Notes: a model not told the origin generated them from the sequence alone. DNA of 32,775 nt from a candidate division FCPU426 bacterium (GCA_003152075.1 PLZG01000021.1:45073-77847); one strand, 5' to 3'; shown: positions 17,528-25,188, counted from the stretch's first letter. Made by a program: numbers and translations.

Positions 17528-19642
17528 TTGCTCTTGGGGACGAACGTTCTGGCCGTTTGTCCTTTTTTTTCGTTGGGGGTAAGACAATGGGTTTGGGTGG
17601 CTGGAATTGTGGGGTCTTGGATTTGGGTTATTAAGGATGGGAAAGGAAAGACGAGGAGCCCAGGTTCCGTTTCTTTGAAAATGCCGTTGCTTCAGAGCAA
17701 AGTTCTTTGGTCGATCGTCGCCCTTTTAGCAATTCTCATGAGGGTATTGCGATTTTTCATTACCAAATCCTGGCCTAATTTTGATGAGGTTGAAACCGCA
17801 CAGGCGGCCATTCAATTAAGCCATCATTGGGAATGGAAAATTTTTTATGGCATAGGCCAAGCGCCGGCCCTCTATGTCTGGATTGAAGGCCTGTTTTTTA
17901 AAATTTCAAGTCATTATTTTTTTAACCTGTATTTTCCTTCGGCAGCGCTTTCCCTTGTTACGGTAATTGTAGGTTACCTGGCGACACGATTTTTTTTTTC
18001 GAAGACAACCGCACTTCTCGCCACTCTCTTTCTGGCCCTCAGCTATTGGCCGACCTTCACGGGAAACTTTTGCTTCCTGGGGATATTGTTACTTCCCTTC
18101 TGGGAATCCGTGGCCTTTATTCTGCTGGGCGTTTTTTTTAAGGCCCCATCAAAGACCAGACTATTTTGGGGGGCGGTACTGGGGCTTTGGACCGGGTTTG
18201 GTTTTTGGACCTACTTAGCCTGGCCGGTAGTGATGGTCGTAGTTGTTTTGGCGGTGTTTTTTTCAAGCGATAATCAAGAAACACACCAGAGCCGAAAAGC
18301 TAGAATCGCTTTTACTGCGGCCCTCCTGTTGGCGTTCCTTCCCTTTGGGCTTGCCATTTTTCATGAGGACCTGTTCCATCATCTTTTGGGTTTTTCGGTC
18401 TTCAATCCTTGGTTCTCCATTCAGCAAAGATTATTCATGGCATTGGATTATCTCAACAGCCTCTTCTGGGGTTTTTGGAGTGAACGGACACTTTACGTTC
18501 CCGTTGGAGGTGGTTTGCTGAATCCCCTGCTAGCTTCTTTTTTTTTCATGGGCCTTCGGCAACTTTGGATTCGAAAACCGTCTCGTTTTAAAAGCTGGAT
18601 GATCCTAAGTTCGTTGCTTTTCTTGATGCCCGGGTTCCTGTCCCAGAATCTTCAGGTCTTGAGGATTAACCAGTTCTCTCTCCTGATTTTTGTCTTCGCG
18701 GCTTGGGGTTTGGAAGAATTTTTGGCTTTTTTTACTCTGGAACGGACTCGGGCGGCGGCCATGGTTTTGATTCTTATGATAACTATTTTTTGGGATGGTT
18801 CTCGCCTGGTGCAGGGTTTCAAGGAGGATGAGGCCAGGGGCCAAGGTTTTCGGGTAGCCTTTCAGGCTTTGTGTCAGATAGCGTCCGATGCCGGTCCAGG
18901 CTACATTTGGCTGGAATTTGGATCAGAACCGGTGGATGCAGACCCCGAAATCCAAGGTTTGGAAGCGGCTTCGGACTCTTTCAATGTCGTAGAAAATCCT
19001 AAAGAGGACCATCAGCCGGTCCGGTGGGCAGCCGTGATCACCAATTTCCATTTTCAACCATTCCTACAACGGCGTTTTCCCTCATACCATTGGCGGAGGC
19101 TTGTGGGAAATGAGTCCCGATGGGATGGGGGATTAGTTTTGGGGTGGACGAATCTTGATCTATCCCAAAGCGTCGACCTGCGGGTGATCGGGAATTGGAC
19201 CCGGGCGCATAACTGGTTTCACCACATCTCCCTTGAAATGAATGACATTTATAATGCACGCACGCATGAGAAAACCTTGCATGATTTTTTGCGCCCCGAT
19301 CCGGTTATCTTAGAGGACCGGTTTCTCGCCGCTTGTTATTGGGAAAAGTTGTCGGATTTCTACTATCTTTATGGCTTTGATAAGAATTTTTCCCTCGTGA
19401 CGCAGAACCTCCAAAAAGCCATAGAAGAAGGATATCCGGCCGCTCATCTTTATTACAAACTCGGGAGTCTTTTCTTGCGGAAACATCGATACTCTGAGGC
19501 GAGAGAAGCTTTTCAAAAGGCTTTTGCATCCCCCGACAACCAAACGCCCGCTAGGCAGGCCTTGGAGCTTTTATCCCGGCTTGAATCCAAAGGTGCCGGA
19601 ATGGGAAGTGAAGACTGGCATCAAAGGGTTGCGTCCCAGTAA
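17528..19642 (+). CDS. GT39-like membrane protein with C-terminal TPR region
   Basis: A 704-aa protein with about 12 hydrophobic segments in the first ~420 residues, then a soluble domain. The block PNFDEVETAQ (about 77-86), with acidic residues in the first periplasmic loop, and the following SHHWEWKIFYG resemble GT39/PMT-type glycosyltransferases. The last ~90 residues contain at least one TPR (AAHLYYKLGSLFLRKHRYSEAREAFQKAF). There is no ATG near the 5' end; TTG at 17528 is the best candidate, but the GGGGG upstream is about 13 bases away across a run of nine T, so the start is uncertain. Long T runs (up to about ten) occur inside the coding sequence. Confidence 0.7.
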   Translation: MLLGTNVLAVCPFFSLGVRQWVWVAGIVGSWIWVIKDGKGKTRSPGSVSLKMPLLQSKVLWSIVALLAILMRVLRFFITKSWPNFDEVETAQAAIQLSHHWEWKIFYGIGQAPALYVWIEGLFFKISSHYFFNLYFPSAALSLVTVIVGYLATRFFFSKTTALLATLFLALSYWPTFTGNFCFLGILLLPFWESVAFILLGVFFKAPSKTRLFWGAVLGLWTGFGFWTYLAWPVVMVVVVLAVFFSSDNQETHQSRKARIAFTAALLLAFLPFGLAIFHEDLFHHLLGFSVFNPWFSIQQRLFMALDYLNSLFWGFWSERTLYVPVGGGLLNPLLASFFFMGLRQLWIRKPSRFKSWMILSSLLFLMPGFLSQNLQVLRINQFSLLIFVFAAWGLEEFLAFFTLERTRAAAMVLILMITIFWDGSRLVQGFKEDEARGQGFRVAFQALCQIASDAGPGYIWLEFGSEPVDADPEIQGLEAASDSFNVVENPKEDHQPVRWAAVITNFHFQPFLQRRFPSYHWRRLVGNESRWDGGLVLGWTNLDLSQSVDLRVIGNWTRAHNWFHHISLEMNDIYNARTHEKTLHDFLRPDPVILEDRFLAACYWEKLSDFYYLYGFDKNFSLVTQNLQKAIEEGYPAAHLYYKLGSLFLRKHRYSEAREAFQKAFASPDNQTPARQALELLSRLESKGAGMGSEDWHQRVASQ

Positions 19643-19662
19643 CAGTCCGTTAAAATAAACCC

Positions 19663-20037
19663 ATGGATTATTTGATTTTCGCCTTGGTCAATGAAATTAT
19701 TTTTCAGGAAATGATAGTGAAAGCCTCTCAAGAGGCGAACGTTGAATGTTTATTTGCCGTTGAGGAAGATACTTTGCTAATTTCCTTGCAGGAAGAAACG
19801 CCCTTCCTGTTGTTCATTGATATTGGCTTATCAAGCTTGGACGGGCCGTCCTTAATCCAAAAACTAAAACAAAATCCGGCTACCAGATCCATTCCTATCG
19901 TGGCCTTTGGAAACAGTTTGCGGTCTGATCTTCTTCAAGACGCCAAAGAAATGGGGGCCGATTTAGTTCTGCCTAAATCGGCCTTTCGGGAGCAATTACC
20001 TAAAATTATCCGGCATTATGACAAACAACATAAATGA
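19663..20037 (+). CDS. Degenerate response-regulator receiver domain
   Basis: A 124-aa single-domain protein with the CheY-like fold. The phosphoacceptor position is D53 in LLFIDIGLSSLDG and the conserved lysine is in VLPKSAF. The N-terminal acidic pair that binds Mg2+ is missing (IFALVNEI replaces the usual I-V-D-D), and the Thr/Ser switch region reads IVAFGNSL. It may therefore not be phosphorylated in the classical way and could act by protein contact only. It starts 20 bp after the GT39-TPR gene without a clear ribosome binding site. No histidine kinase is nearby. Confidence 0.78.
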   Translation: MDYLIFALVNEIIFQEMIVKASQEANVECLFAVEEDTLLISLQEETPFLLFIDIGLSSLDGPSLIQKLKQNPATRSIPIVAFGNSLRSDLLQDAKEMGADLVLPKSAFREQLPKIIRHYDKQHK

Positions 20038-20098
20038 AATCCGATATCCACGGTAATTTGGGCTTGTGGGTGAAAGCTATTGAAAAACCAATTGGAAA

Positions 20099-20160
20099 GA
20101 TGCATTCTTATCAAAGGGTTAAGGCTGAAAGCCTCGCTTGCCGGGGAGCCTTAAAGCATC
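20099..20160 (+). promoter_or_regulatory. Structured leader upstream of tatA
   Basis: The 147-bp gap before tatA contains nested complementary arms. GATGC (20099-20103) pairs with GCATC (20156-20160), and AAGGCT (20121-20126) can pair with AGCCTT (20147-20152). AAGGCT could instead pair with the nearer AGCC at 20130-20133, so two folds compete. I could not match it to a known riboswitch. It may be regulatory or only a chance fold. Confidence 0.3.
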
Positions 20161-20184
20161 CTAATTTTTTTGAGGAGTTGTGAC

Positions 20185-20397
20185 ATGGGTGGACGTTTTG
20201 GAGAACTATTACTTATCTTGATCATCGCCCTTTTGCTTTTTGGGCCCAACAAGCTTCCCAGCCTGGCCAAGGCTTTGGGAGAAGCGTTAAAGGAATTCAA
20301 AAAGGCCGCCGATCCGAACAGCCAGGAAAGCGCGAAACCTTCCGCGACAGCCGCTTTGCCGCCTGAAGCCCATAGCGCCGATAAAAAAGAGGGTTAA
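20185..20397 (+). CDS. tatA: Sec-independent translocase protein TatA/TatE
   Basis: The pore-forming subunit of the twin-arginine translocase, which exports folded proteins; 70 aa. The ATG at 20185 gives [25 protein letters not shown], the classic single N-terminal membrane helix ending in F-G-P. An amphipathic helix ([16 protein letters not shown]) and an acidic low-complexity tail follow. GAGGAG lies eight bases before this ATG; a TTG at 20170 was rejected because it would add a polar stretch with no ribosome binding site. TatC is not in the window. A strong terminator follows. Confidence 0.95.
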   Translation: MGGRFGELLLILIIALLLFGPNKLPSLAKALGEALKEFKKAADPNSQESAKPSATAALPPEAHSADKKEG

Positions 20398-20428
20398 ATC
20401 ATTTTCTAATCGCTGGGGAGATCCATAA

Positions 20429-20469
20429 AACAAAAAAAGCTAGGGTCATCGACCTTGGCTTTTTTTGTT
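20429..20469 (+). terminator. Rho-independent terminator after tatA
   Basis: A long stem built from an A-run plus GC core (AAAAAAAGCTAGGGTC, 20433-20448) pairs with GACCTTGGCTTTTTTT (20452-20467), with G-T pairs only, around the loop ATC. The T-run serves as the tail. The A/T symmetry means it may also work for minus-strand transcripts of the zinc operon. Confidence 0.85.
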
Positions 20470-20480
20470 TGCGCATTTGA

Positions 20481-20631
20481 TGTCATTGCGAGGAGTGTCC
20501 CGCGAATAGCGGGACGCTTACGACGCGGCAACCCCAGGTTAAATAAGCCTTTTGTCATCCCACCAAACCCACTACCAAACCACCCATGAACTGGGGTTGC
20601 TTCGTCGCTTAATTCGCTCCTCGCAATGACA
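20481..20631. repeat. 150-bp palindromic repeat, copy A
   Basis: The element has a perfect 14-bp terminal inverted repeat (TGTCATTGCGAGGA and its complement) and an inner pair GCAACCCC / GGGGTTGC. A 7-bp stem (20497-20503 with 20509-20515) closes a GAATA loop. The same element occurs at 22450-22599 in the same orientation with high identity. It lies between the tatA terminator and the 3' end of znuB. The TCATTGCGAGG ends are typical of a widespread family of intergenic palindromes. No transposase is present. Confidence 0.88.
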
Positions 20632-20643
20632 CCTCAAAATTAT

Positions 20644-21465
20644 TTAATCCGCATTTTTCATGCGGGTCATGCTGGAAACCAGGATGACGGCCAGCCCAAA
20701 GATGCAAACGATGGTCGCCCCCATGGGCCAGTCTTTCATGTAAGAAAGCACCGACCCCAGCACCGAGACCACCAGGCCGATCCCCCAGGCCCAAGCCAGG
20801 CGGTTTTGCTTATGCCCCAACAAGTTCGCGCAAACGATGGGAACAATCAAAAAGGAAAAAACCGCCAAGACCCCAGCCACACGAACGGCGCTGGTCACTA
20901 CCAGGCCAAAGGCCGTATAAAAGAAGAAATCCCACAGCTTTAAGGACAGGCCCCGGCGCTGGGCCTCCTTCGGATCGGCCGAGCAAAGCATCAGGGTTTT
21001 GTGCTTCTTAAAAAGAAAAGCCCCGACCAAGGCGTAAAAAACCCCCATGATCACGATGTCCTTCCAATTCACCCAACCCAGGGCCTCCCCGCTCAAGGTT
21101 CCCTGGACGTGCTCCGCCCCATGGGGCGAATTGGCCAGCAGAAGCAAGGTGGTGGCCGTCGCGAAGGCGAAGGCGATGCCGATGAAGGCCTCCTGTAATA
21201 CCGAGTGGTCCCTATCCCACAGAAAACTAAAGAGCGCGGCGCCCAAAAGGGTGAAGGCGAAGGACCAATAGTAGGTGCTGGGGTCATGGGACTCGGCGCC
21301 CAGCAAAAAGGCCACGCTTTGGCCCAAGGCGGCGATTTGCGCCAGGGCCAGGTCCACGAAAATGACCCCCCGGGCCAGCACATGCTGGCCCAAGGAGGGG
21401 AGAATCAAAACTAAAAGAAGGCAGGCCAGCATGGGCAATGCCATTACCGCGATGAAATTCGACAT
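20644..21465 (-). CDS. znuB: Zinc/manganese ABC transporter permease (ZnuB-like)
   Basis: The membrane subunit of an ABC-3 family metal importer; 273 aa with about eight hydrophobic segments. Family blocks are GVIFVDLALAQIAALGQSVAFLLG and the SPHGAEHVQGTLSGEAL loop. SAVRVAGVLAVFSFLIVPIVCANLL corresponds to the conserved G-x-L-L-x-x-A-L-L-x-x-P region that contacts the ATPase. It begins 8 bp after the znuA stop, so the two are one transcript. No cognate ATPase (ZnuC) is encoded in the window; either it is elsewhere or a shared ATPase is used. Confidence 0.9.
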   Translation of the reverse strand: MSNFIAVMALPMLACLLLVLILPSLGQHVLARGVIFVDLALAQIAALGQSVAFLLGAESHDPSTYYWSFAFTLLGAALFSFLWDRDHSVLQEAFIGIAFAFATATTLLLLANSPHGAEHVQGTLSGEALGWVNWKDIVIMGVFYALVGAFLFKKHKTLMLCSADPKEAQRRGLSLKLWDFFFYTAFGLVVTSAVRVAGVLAVFSFLIVPIVCANLLGHKQNRLAWAWGIGLVVSVLGSVLSYMKDWPMGATIVCIFGLAVILVSSMTRMKNAD

Positions 21466-21473
21466 GGTTTAAC

Positions 21474-22388
21474 TCACTTTCCCGAGAATGCTTTTACTAA
21501 CGTTGAAACAATGAAGTCGAATTTTGAAAAGACGTCCTTGGCTTTTGGCACCCCCCCGACCTCGGTGGGAATTTCGTAGGCCGTTCCCTCCGCTTTTTTC
21601 GCTAATTGCTGGGCCGCGTCGGCATCATAGTAGGGCTGATAAAGGACCACTTTCACGCCGGCGGCTTTCATGGCCTCGGCGGTTTCGGTCAGGTACCTTG
21701 GGTTTGGCGGAATACCGGGCTTGGGTTCCACCGTCCCGAAAAGTTTTAGTCCGAAACGGGTTGAGAAATAAACAAAATTCTCGTGGTAAACCACGATTGA
21801 AGTTCCTTTATAGGGTTTCAAATCCGCCTCCCAACCCTTGAGGGCCTTTTCCATCTTTTCGTCAAAGGCCTTGGCGTTGGCCGTGTAATCATCCGCATTG
21901 GTTGGGTCCAGTTCACCGAAGACCCGGGCCAAATGGTCCGCCACCACTTCCAGGTTGGCCGGATCCACGTAGTAATGAGGATTTCCTAGTGGATGGATGT
22001 CGCCCTCGGCCCGGCTCACCGTTCCCACGGGCTTCTCGAGCACATTTATTTCCTCGGAGGCGTCGATGAAGCCCTTGGCTCCCGGCTGGATCTTCGGGTT
22101 GCGGCTTCCCGGTATCACCAGGGGTAGCCAGCCCCCGTCCAGTTCTAATCCCACGGAAATAAACACGTCGGCGTTTTGGATGGCCTTCATCAGGCTGGGT
22201 TTGGCCGGCACGAAGTGCGGGTCCTGGTAGCCTTTACATAAGCTGGTGGCCGTCACGTGCTTGCCGCCCACGAATTGGGCCACCGAGGCCAGGTCTTCCA
22301 GCGCGGTCGCCACCTTTAAGTCCGCGAAGGCCGGCAGGGTGGAAAAAGCCAACGCAAATCCCAAAAGTATTTTGACTAACGATTTCAT
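21474..22388 (-). CDS. znuA: Periplasmic zinc-binding protein (ZnuA/AdcA-like)
   Basis: The substrate-binding protein of a metal ABC importer, 304 aa with the start at 22388. That ATG follows AAGGAGG at a good distance and gives the signal peptide MKSLVKILLGFALAFSTLPAFA; a start 45 bases further upstream would put 15 extra residues before the signal peptide and was rejected. Metal-binding histidines are seen in DPHFVPAKPS, GNPHYYVDP (the usual N-P-H-x-W-x-D-P) and YHENFVYFSTRFGL. The usual long His-rich loop is almost absent. The operon context with an outer-membrane barrel and a His/Cys protein supports zinc. Confidence 0.93.
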   Translation of the reverse strand: MKSLVKILLGFALAFSTLPAFADLKVATALEDLASVAQFVGGKHVTATSLCKGYQDPHFVPAKPSLMKAIQNADVFISVGLELDGGWLPLVIPGSRNPKIQPGAKGFIDASEEINVLEKPVGTVSRAEGDIHPLGNPHYYVDPANLEVVADHLARVFGELDPTNADDYTANAKAFDEKMEKALKGWEADLKPYKGTSIVVYHENFVYFSTRFGLKLFGTVEPKPGIPPNPRYLTETAEAMKAAGVKVVLYQPYYDADAAQQLAKKAEGTAYEIPTEVGGVPKAKDVFSKFDFIVSTLVKAFSGK

Positions 22389-22449
22389 AAAATCCTCCTT
22401 GAAGTTTGACCTACTTAAGACGTTTGAAACCATGGTTTAGTATTCCTCA

Positions 22450-22599
22450 TGTCATTGCGAGGAATGGCCGCCGAATAGGCGGCCGTTTATGACGAAGCAA
22501 CCCCTGTTTAAATAAGCCTTTTGCCATCAACCAAACCCACTGCCAAACCACCCATGAACTTGGGTTGCTTCGCTTCAAAATTCGAAGCTCGCAATGACA
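22450..22599. repeat. 150-bp palindromic repeat, copy B
   Basis: This is the second copy of the element at 20481-20631, in the same orientation. The ends TGTCATTGCGAGGA and GCTCGCAATGACA, the central AATAAGCCTTTTG and the CCACCCATGAACT segment are shared. Its 7-bp stem (22466-22472 with 22478-22484) has three base pairs that differ from copy A, all compensated, and the same GAATA loop. It lies between the stop of the outer-membrane gene and the znuA ribosome binding site, so it is transcribed within the zinc operon on the minus strand. Confidence 0.88.
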
Positions 22600-22617
22600 A
22601 ATTGATGCATTACTCCT

Positions 22618-23715
22618 TTAGTACGCGTGCGGCGGATGGAATCCGATGATGTAGTTGAATTGAAGCATCACCCGGTTGTCCACCTGGGCCGGACCGCCAT
22701 TGGCCGTTTGGGCCAGTCCATATTCCAGCTTCAGCTCCGAAAACTCTGAGGGGAGCCAGGCAACATTGATGGAAGCCCTTTGGACATGGCCCGAAAGGGA
22801 AGTGTCCGTCGGATTGTCCGAAATGTCCGAAACGCTATTGAAAGCCTCCTCAGCTCTGATGCCGCTCCACCATTCCTGGCTCAAGCGATATTGGAAAGAG
22901 GCGTACCACCCGTCGGATTCGTGGTTGTAAATATCGCCGACGTTGGAAACTTTCCGGATGTATTCGCCTTGGAGAATCCAGCCCCGCTGGTTGGACTGCC
23001 TCAGGGGCACGTTCCTTAAAGTGAAGTCGGCCCCGAAAACGAAATGGTGCCGGCCGTCGTCGCCCATGCCGGTCAAATCCGACCCCCCCAGTTCCATCGT
23101 GGTGTCCTCGTCCACGTCGATAAGATTCTTCAGGTGGATCAAATAAGGGATATTGTCCATGGAACCGCCGTTGAAATTTAAAGGGTGGTCCGGCGTCACG
23201 GCGACCTGGCGGTATCCACCCAAAGTCAACTCGCAATACCAGGGCAAGGGAGTCATCCAAGCGGCCTCGATTCCCGCGTCCTTAAAACCTTCCTCGCCGA
23301 TCGTGTTCGACATGACGATGGGCGCCTGGATAAAGGGGAAAGCGTGGGTATGAAGGGTCCCGTGTTTCCCGAAGGCCGCGCGAAATTCCCCAACCTTGAT
23401 TTGAATATTGGGGATGCTGTCGGTAATGGCGTAGGCCTCTTCCGCCAAGCCGGAACCGGCATCGAAGGTGAAGTTGCCCGCTAAGGTCCATAAGGGGTCC
23501 ACGGTGGAAATCACGCTGATTTCCGCCTCCTGGAAGCTCGGGCCGGTGGAGCCAGGCGCCGTCAGGTTGGGCGCGGCTTGCCCCAAGAAAAGGGCGCTCA
23601 TGCCGATGGCGGGGTTGGCCAGGTTGGAAATGATGGAACGGGTCTGGGCGTTGGAAAGCCCGGGCCCGTAGAGTAAGGCACCAATGAATATGAATAATTT
23701 AAAACGTTTGGACAT
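22618..23715 (-). CDS. Outer-membrane beta-barrel (porin-like), zinc-operon associated
   Basis: A 365-aa secreted protein with the signal peptide MSKRFKLFIFIGALLYGPGLSNA. The mature part alternates aromatic and polar residues in strand-sized stretches (WTLAGNFTFDAG, GWYASFQYRLSQEWWSG), typical of an outer-membrane barrel. The C-terminus is MLQFNYIIGFHPPHAY, ending in an aromatic residue as barrels do, with extra histidines. Loops are rich in His and Asp (GKHGTLHTHAF, DDGRHHFVFGAD). Its position just upstream of znuA suggests passage of metal across the outer membrane. AGGAGG lies about six bases before the ATG. Confidence 0.8.
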   Translation of the reverse strand: MSKRFKLFIFIGALLYGPGLSNAQTRSIISNLANPAIGMSALFLGQAAPNLTAPGSTGPSFQEAEISVISTVDPLWTLAGNFTFDAGSGLAEEAYAITDSIPNIQIKVGEFRAAFGKHGTLHTHAFPFIQAPIVMSNTIGEEGFKDAGIEAAWMTPLPWYCELTLGGYRQVAVTPDHPLNFNGGSMDNIPYLIHLKNLIDVDEDTTMELGGSDLTGMGDDGRHHFVFGADFTLRNVPLRQSNQRGWILQGEYIRKVSNVGDIYNHESDGWYASFQYRLSQEWWSGIRAEEAFNSVSDISDNPTDTSLSGHVQRASINVAWLPSEFSELKLEYGLAQTANGGPAQVDNRVMLQFNYIIGFHPPHAY

Positions 23716-23732
23716 AATTCCTCCTGTGTAAT

Positions 23733-23748
23733 CGGCTTTTGAAAGCCG
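23733..23748. promoter_or_regulatory. 7-bp inverted repeat before the outer-membrane gene
   Basis: CGGCTTT (23733-23739) and AAAGCCG (23742-23748) are perfect complements around TG. They lie between the His/Cys protein stop and the ribosome binding site of the barrel gene on the minus strand. This could be an operator half or an mRNA hairpin; there is no T-run, so it is not a terminator. Confidence 0.35.
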
Positions 23749-23765
23749 TTATTGGCAACTGCAAA

Positions 23766-24053
23766 TTACAGGAGGATTGCCGGGGGGGACCTGCCACGAG
23801 GTGAGATGGAATTGAACGAGAAGAAAAACGACTCGGAAAAAAGTAAAAGAAAAACCAATAACGTGGGGAAAAGCATGGGCGCGGTGGGAAGGGCAGGGGA
23901 TTGGGAGCCCGTCTGCTGCCAACTGCAAACCGAACAGTCGTCCTTGCTTTCCCAATTCCCGTGGTGATGGGCCCCTTCGGTGATGAGAACCGAGGAGAAA
24001 GCCAGGAAGACGATGGCGGCCAAAGGCAAAAGATTTTTTCGGAACAAGCTCAT
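23766..24053 (-). CDS. Small His/Cys membrane protein (DUF2946-like)
   Basis: A 95-aa protein with an N-terminal hydrophobic signal (LLPLAAIVFLAFSSVLI). A short His-rich loop (GAHHHGNWESKDDCSVCSW) with a C-x-x-C follows, then a second hydrophobic segment (MLFPTLLVFLLLFSESFFF) and a C-terminal S-P-R-G-R-S-P-P. This is the layout of the DUF2946-type proteins found in metal-uptake clusters: a Cys pair, a single membrane segment and a final R-x-P-P. The overlapping frame at 23749-24060 has no such signature. AGGAG lies about 12 bases before the ATG. It is probably the first gene of the zinc operon. Confidence 0.68.
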   Translation of the reverse strand: MSLFRKNLLPLAAIVFLAFSSVLITEGAHHHGNWESKDDCSVCSWQQTGSQSPALPTAPMLFPTLLVFLLLFSESFFFSFNSISPRGRSPPAILL

Positions 24054-24080
24054 TCTTCAAAGGCTCCTTGGATGCGTCAC

Positions 24081-24110
24081 ATTATTGGAAAAGGGTTCCC
24101 CGATTGTCAA
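24081..24110 (-). promoter_or_regulatory. Candidate sigma70 promoter of the zinc operon
   Basis: Read on the minus strand, a perfect TTGACA (24110-24105) and AATAAT (24086-24081, 5 of 6) are separated by 18 bases. Transcription would start near 24074, about 20 bases before the ATG at 24053. I could not see a clear Zur-type palindrome around it. Confidence 0.55.
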
Positions 24111-24264
24111 TGGGCTCCGCCGGGGGAACGGTTCGCGGGTTTTCGGGACGACTCCTTCCGGAAAAGGGTTTTATCCCGGAACCGGGATTAAAAGGTAAAA
24201 TGCCGGTTGGAACCCTCCGGGGTGGAGGGCCCAAAAGGTCCAAGACGCCGATCGCACGGGGCGC

Positions 24265-24280
24265 TTGTCCACGACGGGGA
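24265..24280 (+). repeat. Palindrome family, left arm only
   Basis: TTGTCCACGACGGGGA is identical to the left arm of the palindromes at 26231 and 30979 (apart from the first base of the 26231 copy). The right arm is missing; AGTGTATTGG follows. It lies in the divergent gap 24054-24383, which otherwise holds the minus-strand promoter and no gene I can support. Confidence 0.6.
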
Positions 24281-24383
24281 AGTGTATTGGAAAAAACGAG
24301 CCTGGCGTCAAATTGGTTTGGCCAGGTTGCCGGCTTTTAAATCGAATGGATGGTGAGAATCGCGTGAAAGGTCCCGGAAAAAA

Positions 24384-25112
24384 ATGAGCGTGGTTATTTA
24401 TACCCTTTCGCTTTCATTATTCGACAGCCTGTCGACGACGATTCAAATCATCGTCTTTGTACTGCTGTTGACGACGGAAAAGCCCCTGCGGAACGCGTTT
24501 TTCTACCTAGCCGGATTGGGTGGGGCCTATTTTGTTTGCGGTTTCGCGGGATACCTGGCGCTGGACCAGTTGCGCCCCTTCCTGGACAGGCTGTTGCCAT
24601 CCCATGCCGCCATACCCAACCCGGTTTATTATGAATCGGAATTCCTGATGGGCGTCATGGTAACGGCCCTGGGTATTTGGTATTACTACTGGAAGAAAAA
24701 ACGGGGTTGGTCGAGGAAACAAAATTGGATTATTTCAAAATTGAGGACAATGAACGGCTGGTTCGCCTTTTGCCTCGGCGCGTTCATTTCCATAACGTCT
24801 TTTCCCGCTTCCCCCCCTTATCTGCTCGCCCTTGTCAGGTACTCGGGGCTTCACCTCGCGCTTCCCGCGGTGACCGGATTTATTTTGTTTTATAACGTTG
24901 TCTATGCTTTGCCGATGATCCTTATCCTGTTGGTGTACTTGGCGGTTCGGCGGGACACCGATGACTACCACGATTCACTGCATGAAAAGGCGAAAATCTT
25001 GAATCTCCACCTGACGGCATGGACCATGGTTGGTTTCGGGCTCTTTTCAATGCTGGACGCGGGGTGCTACTTCGCGATAGGACACGCTTTGTTCAAGGAA
25101 AGATATTTTTAG
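24384..25112 (+). CDS. GAP/LysE-like integral membrane protein
   Basis: A 242-aa protein with six hydrophobic segments. The N-terminus SLFDSLSTTIQIIVFVLLLTTEKPLRNAFFYLAGLGGAYFVCGF matches the pattern of the GAP (Sap, sulfolipid-addressing) family within the LysE/CcdA-like transporters. That pattern is a Asp-Ser-Leu-Ser/Asn motif in helix 1 and a Gly-rich helix 2. A basic cytoplasmic loop (YYYWKKKRGWSRK) splits the protein into two three-helix halves. The substrate is unknown. The ribosome binding site (GAAAGG) is weak and about 12 bases away. Confidence 0.72.
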   Translation: MSVVIYTLSLSLFDSLSTTIQIIVFVLLLTTEKPLRNAFFYLAGLGGAYFVCGFAGYLALDQLRPFLDRLLPSHAAIPNPVYYESEFLMGVMVTALGIWYYYWKKKRGWSRKQNWIISKLRTMNGWFAFCLGAFISITSFPASPPYLLALVRYSGLHLALPAVTGFILFYNVVYALPMILILLVYLAVRRDTDDYHDSLHEKAKILNLHLTAWTMVGFGLFSMLDAGCYFAIGHALFKERYF

Positions 25113-25130
25113 TTAGAAAAAAGTTGGAAA

Positions 25131-25157
25131 TTGCCCCGACGGGGCGCGTCGTGGTGG
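25131..25157 (+). repeat. Palindrome family, diverged copy
   Basis: TTGCCCCGACGGGGC followed by GCGTCGTGG aligns to the TTGTCCACGACGGGGA family with one missing base in each arm. It also contains a perfect GCCCCG-A-CGGGGC hairpin. It lies between the convergent genes ending at 25112 and 25189. Confidence 0.45.
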
Positions 25158-25188
25158 TGAATATTTTGTTTTGGGATTTTCGGGTTCG

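Noticed and set aside
20478-22605. Composite transposon made of the two 150-bp repeats
   Set aside because: No transposase or target-site duplication was seen; direct-oriented palindromic repeats alone do not show a mobile unit.
23749-24060. Alternative minus-strand frame over the His/Cys protein
   Set aside because: The other frame (23766-24053) has the signal peptide, HHH, C-x-x-C, membrane segment and R-x-P-P end; this one has none.
24068-24340. 90-aa plus-strand ORF in the divergent gap
   Set aside because: Arg/Gly/Pro-rich composition, no ribosome binding site, and it overlaps the minus-strand promoter candidate.
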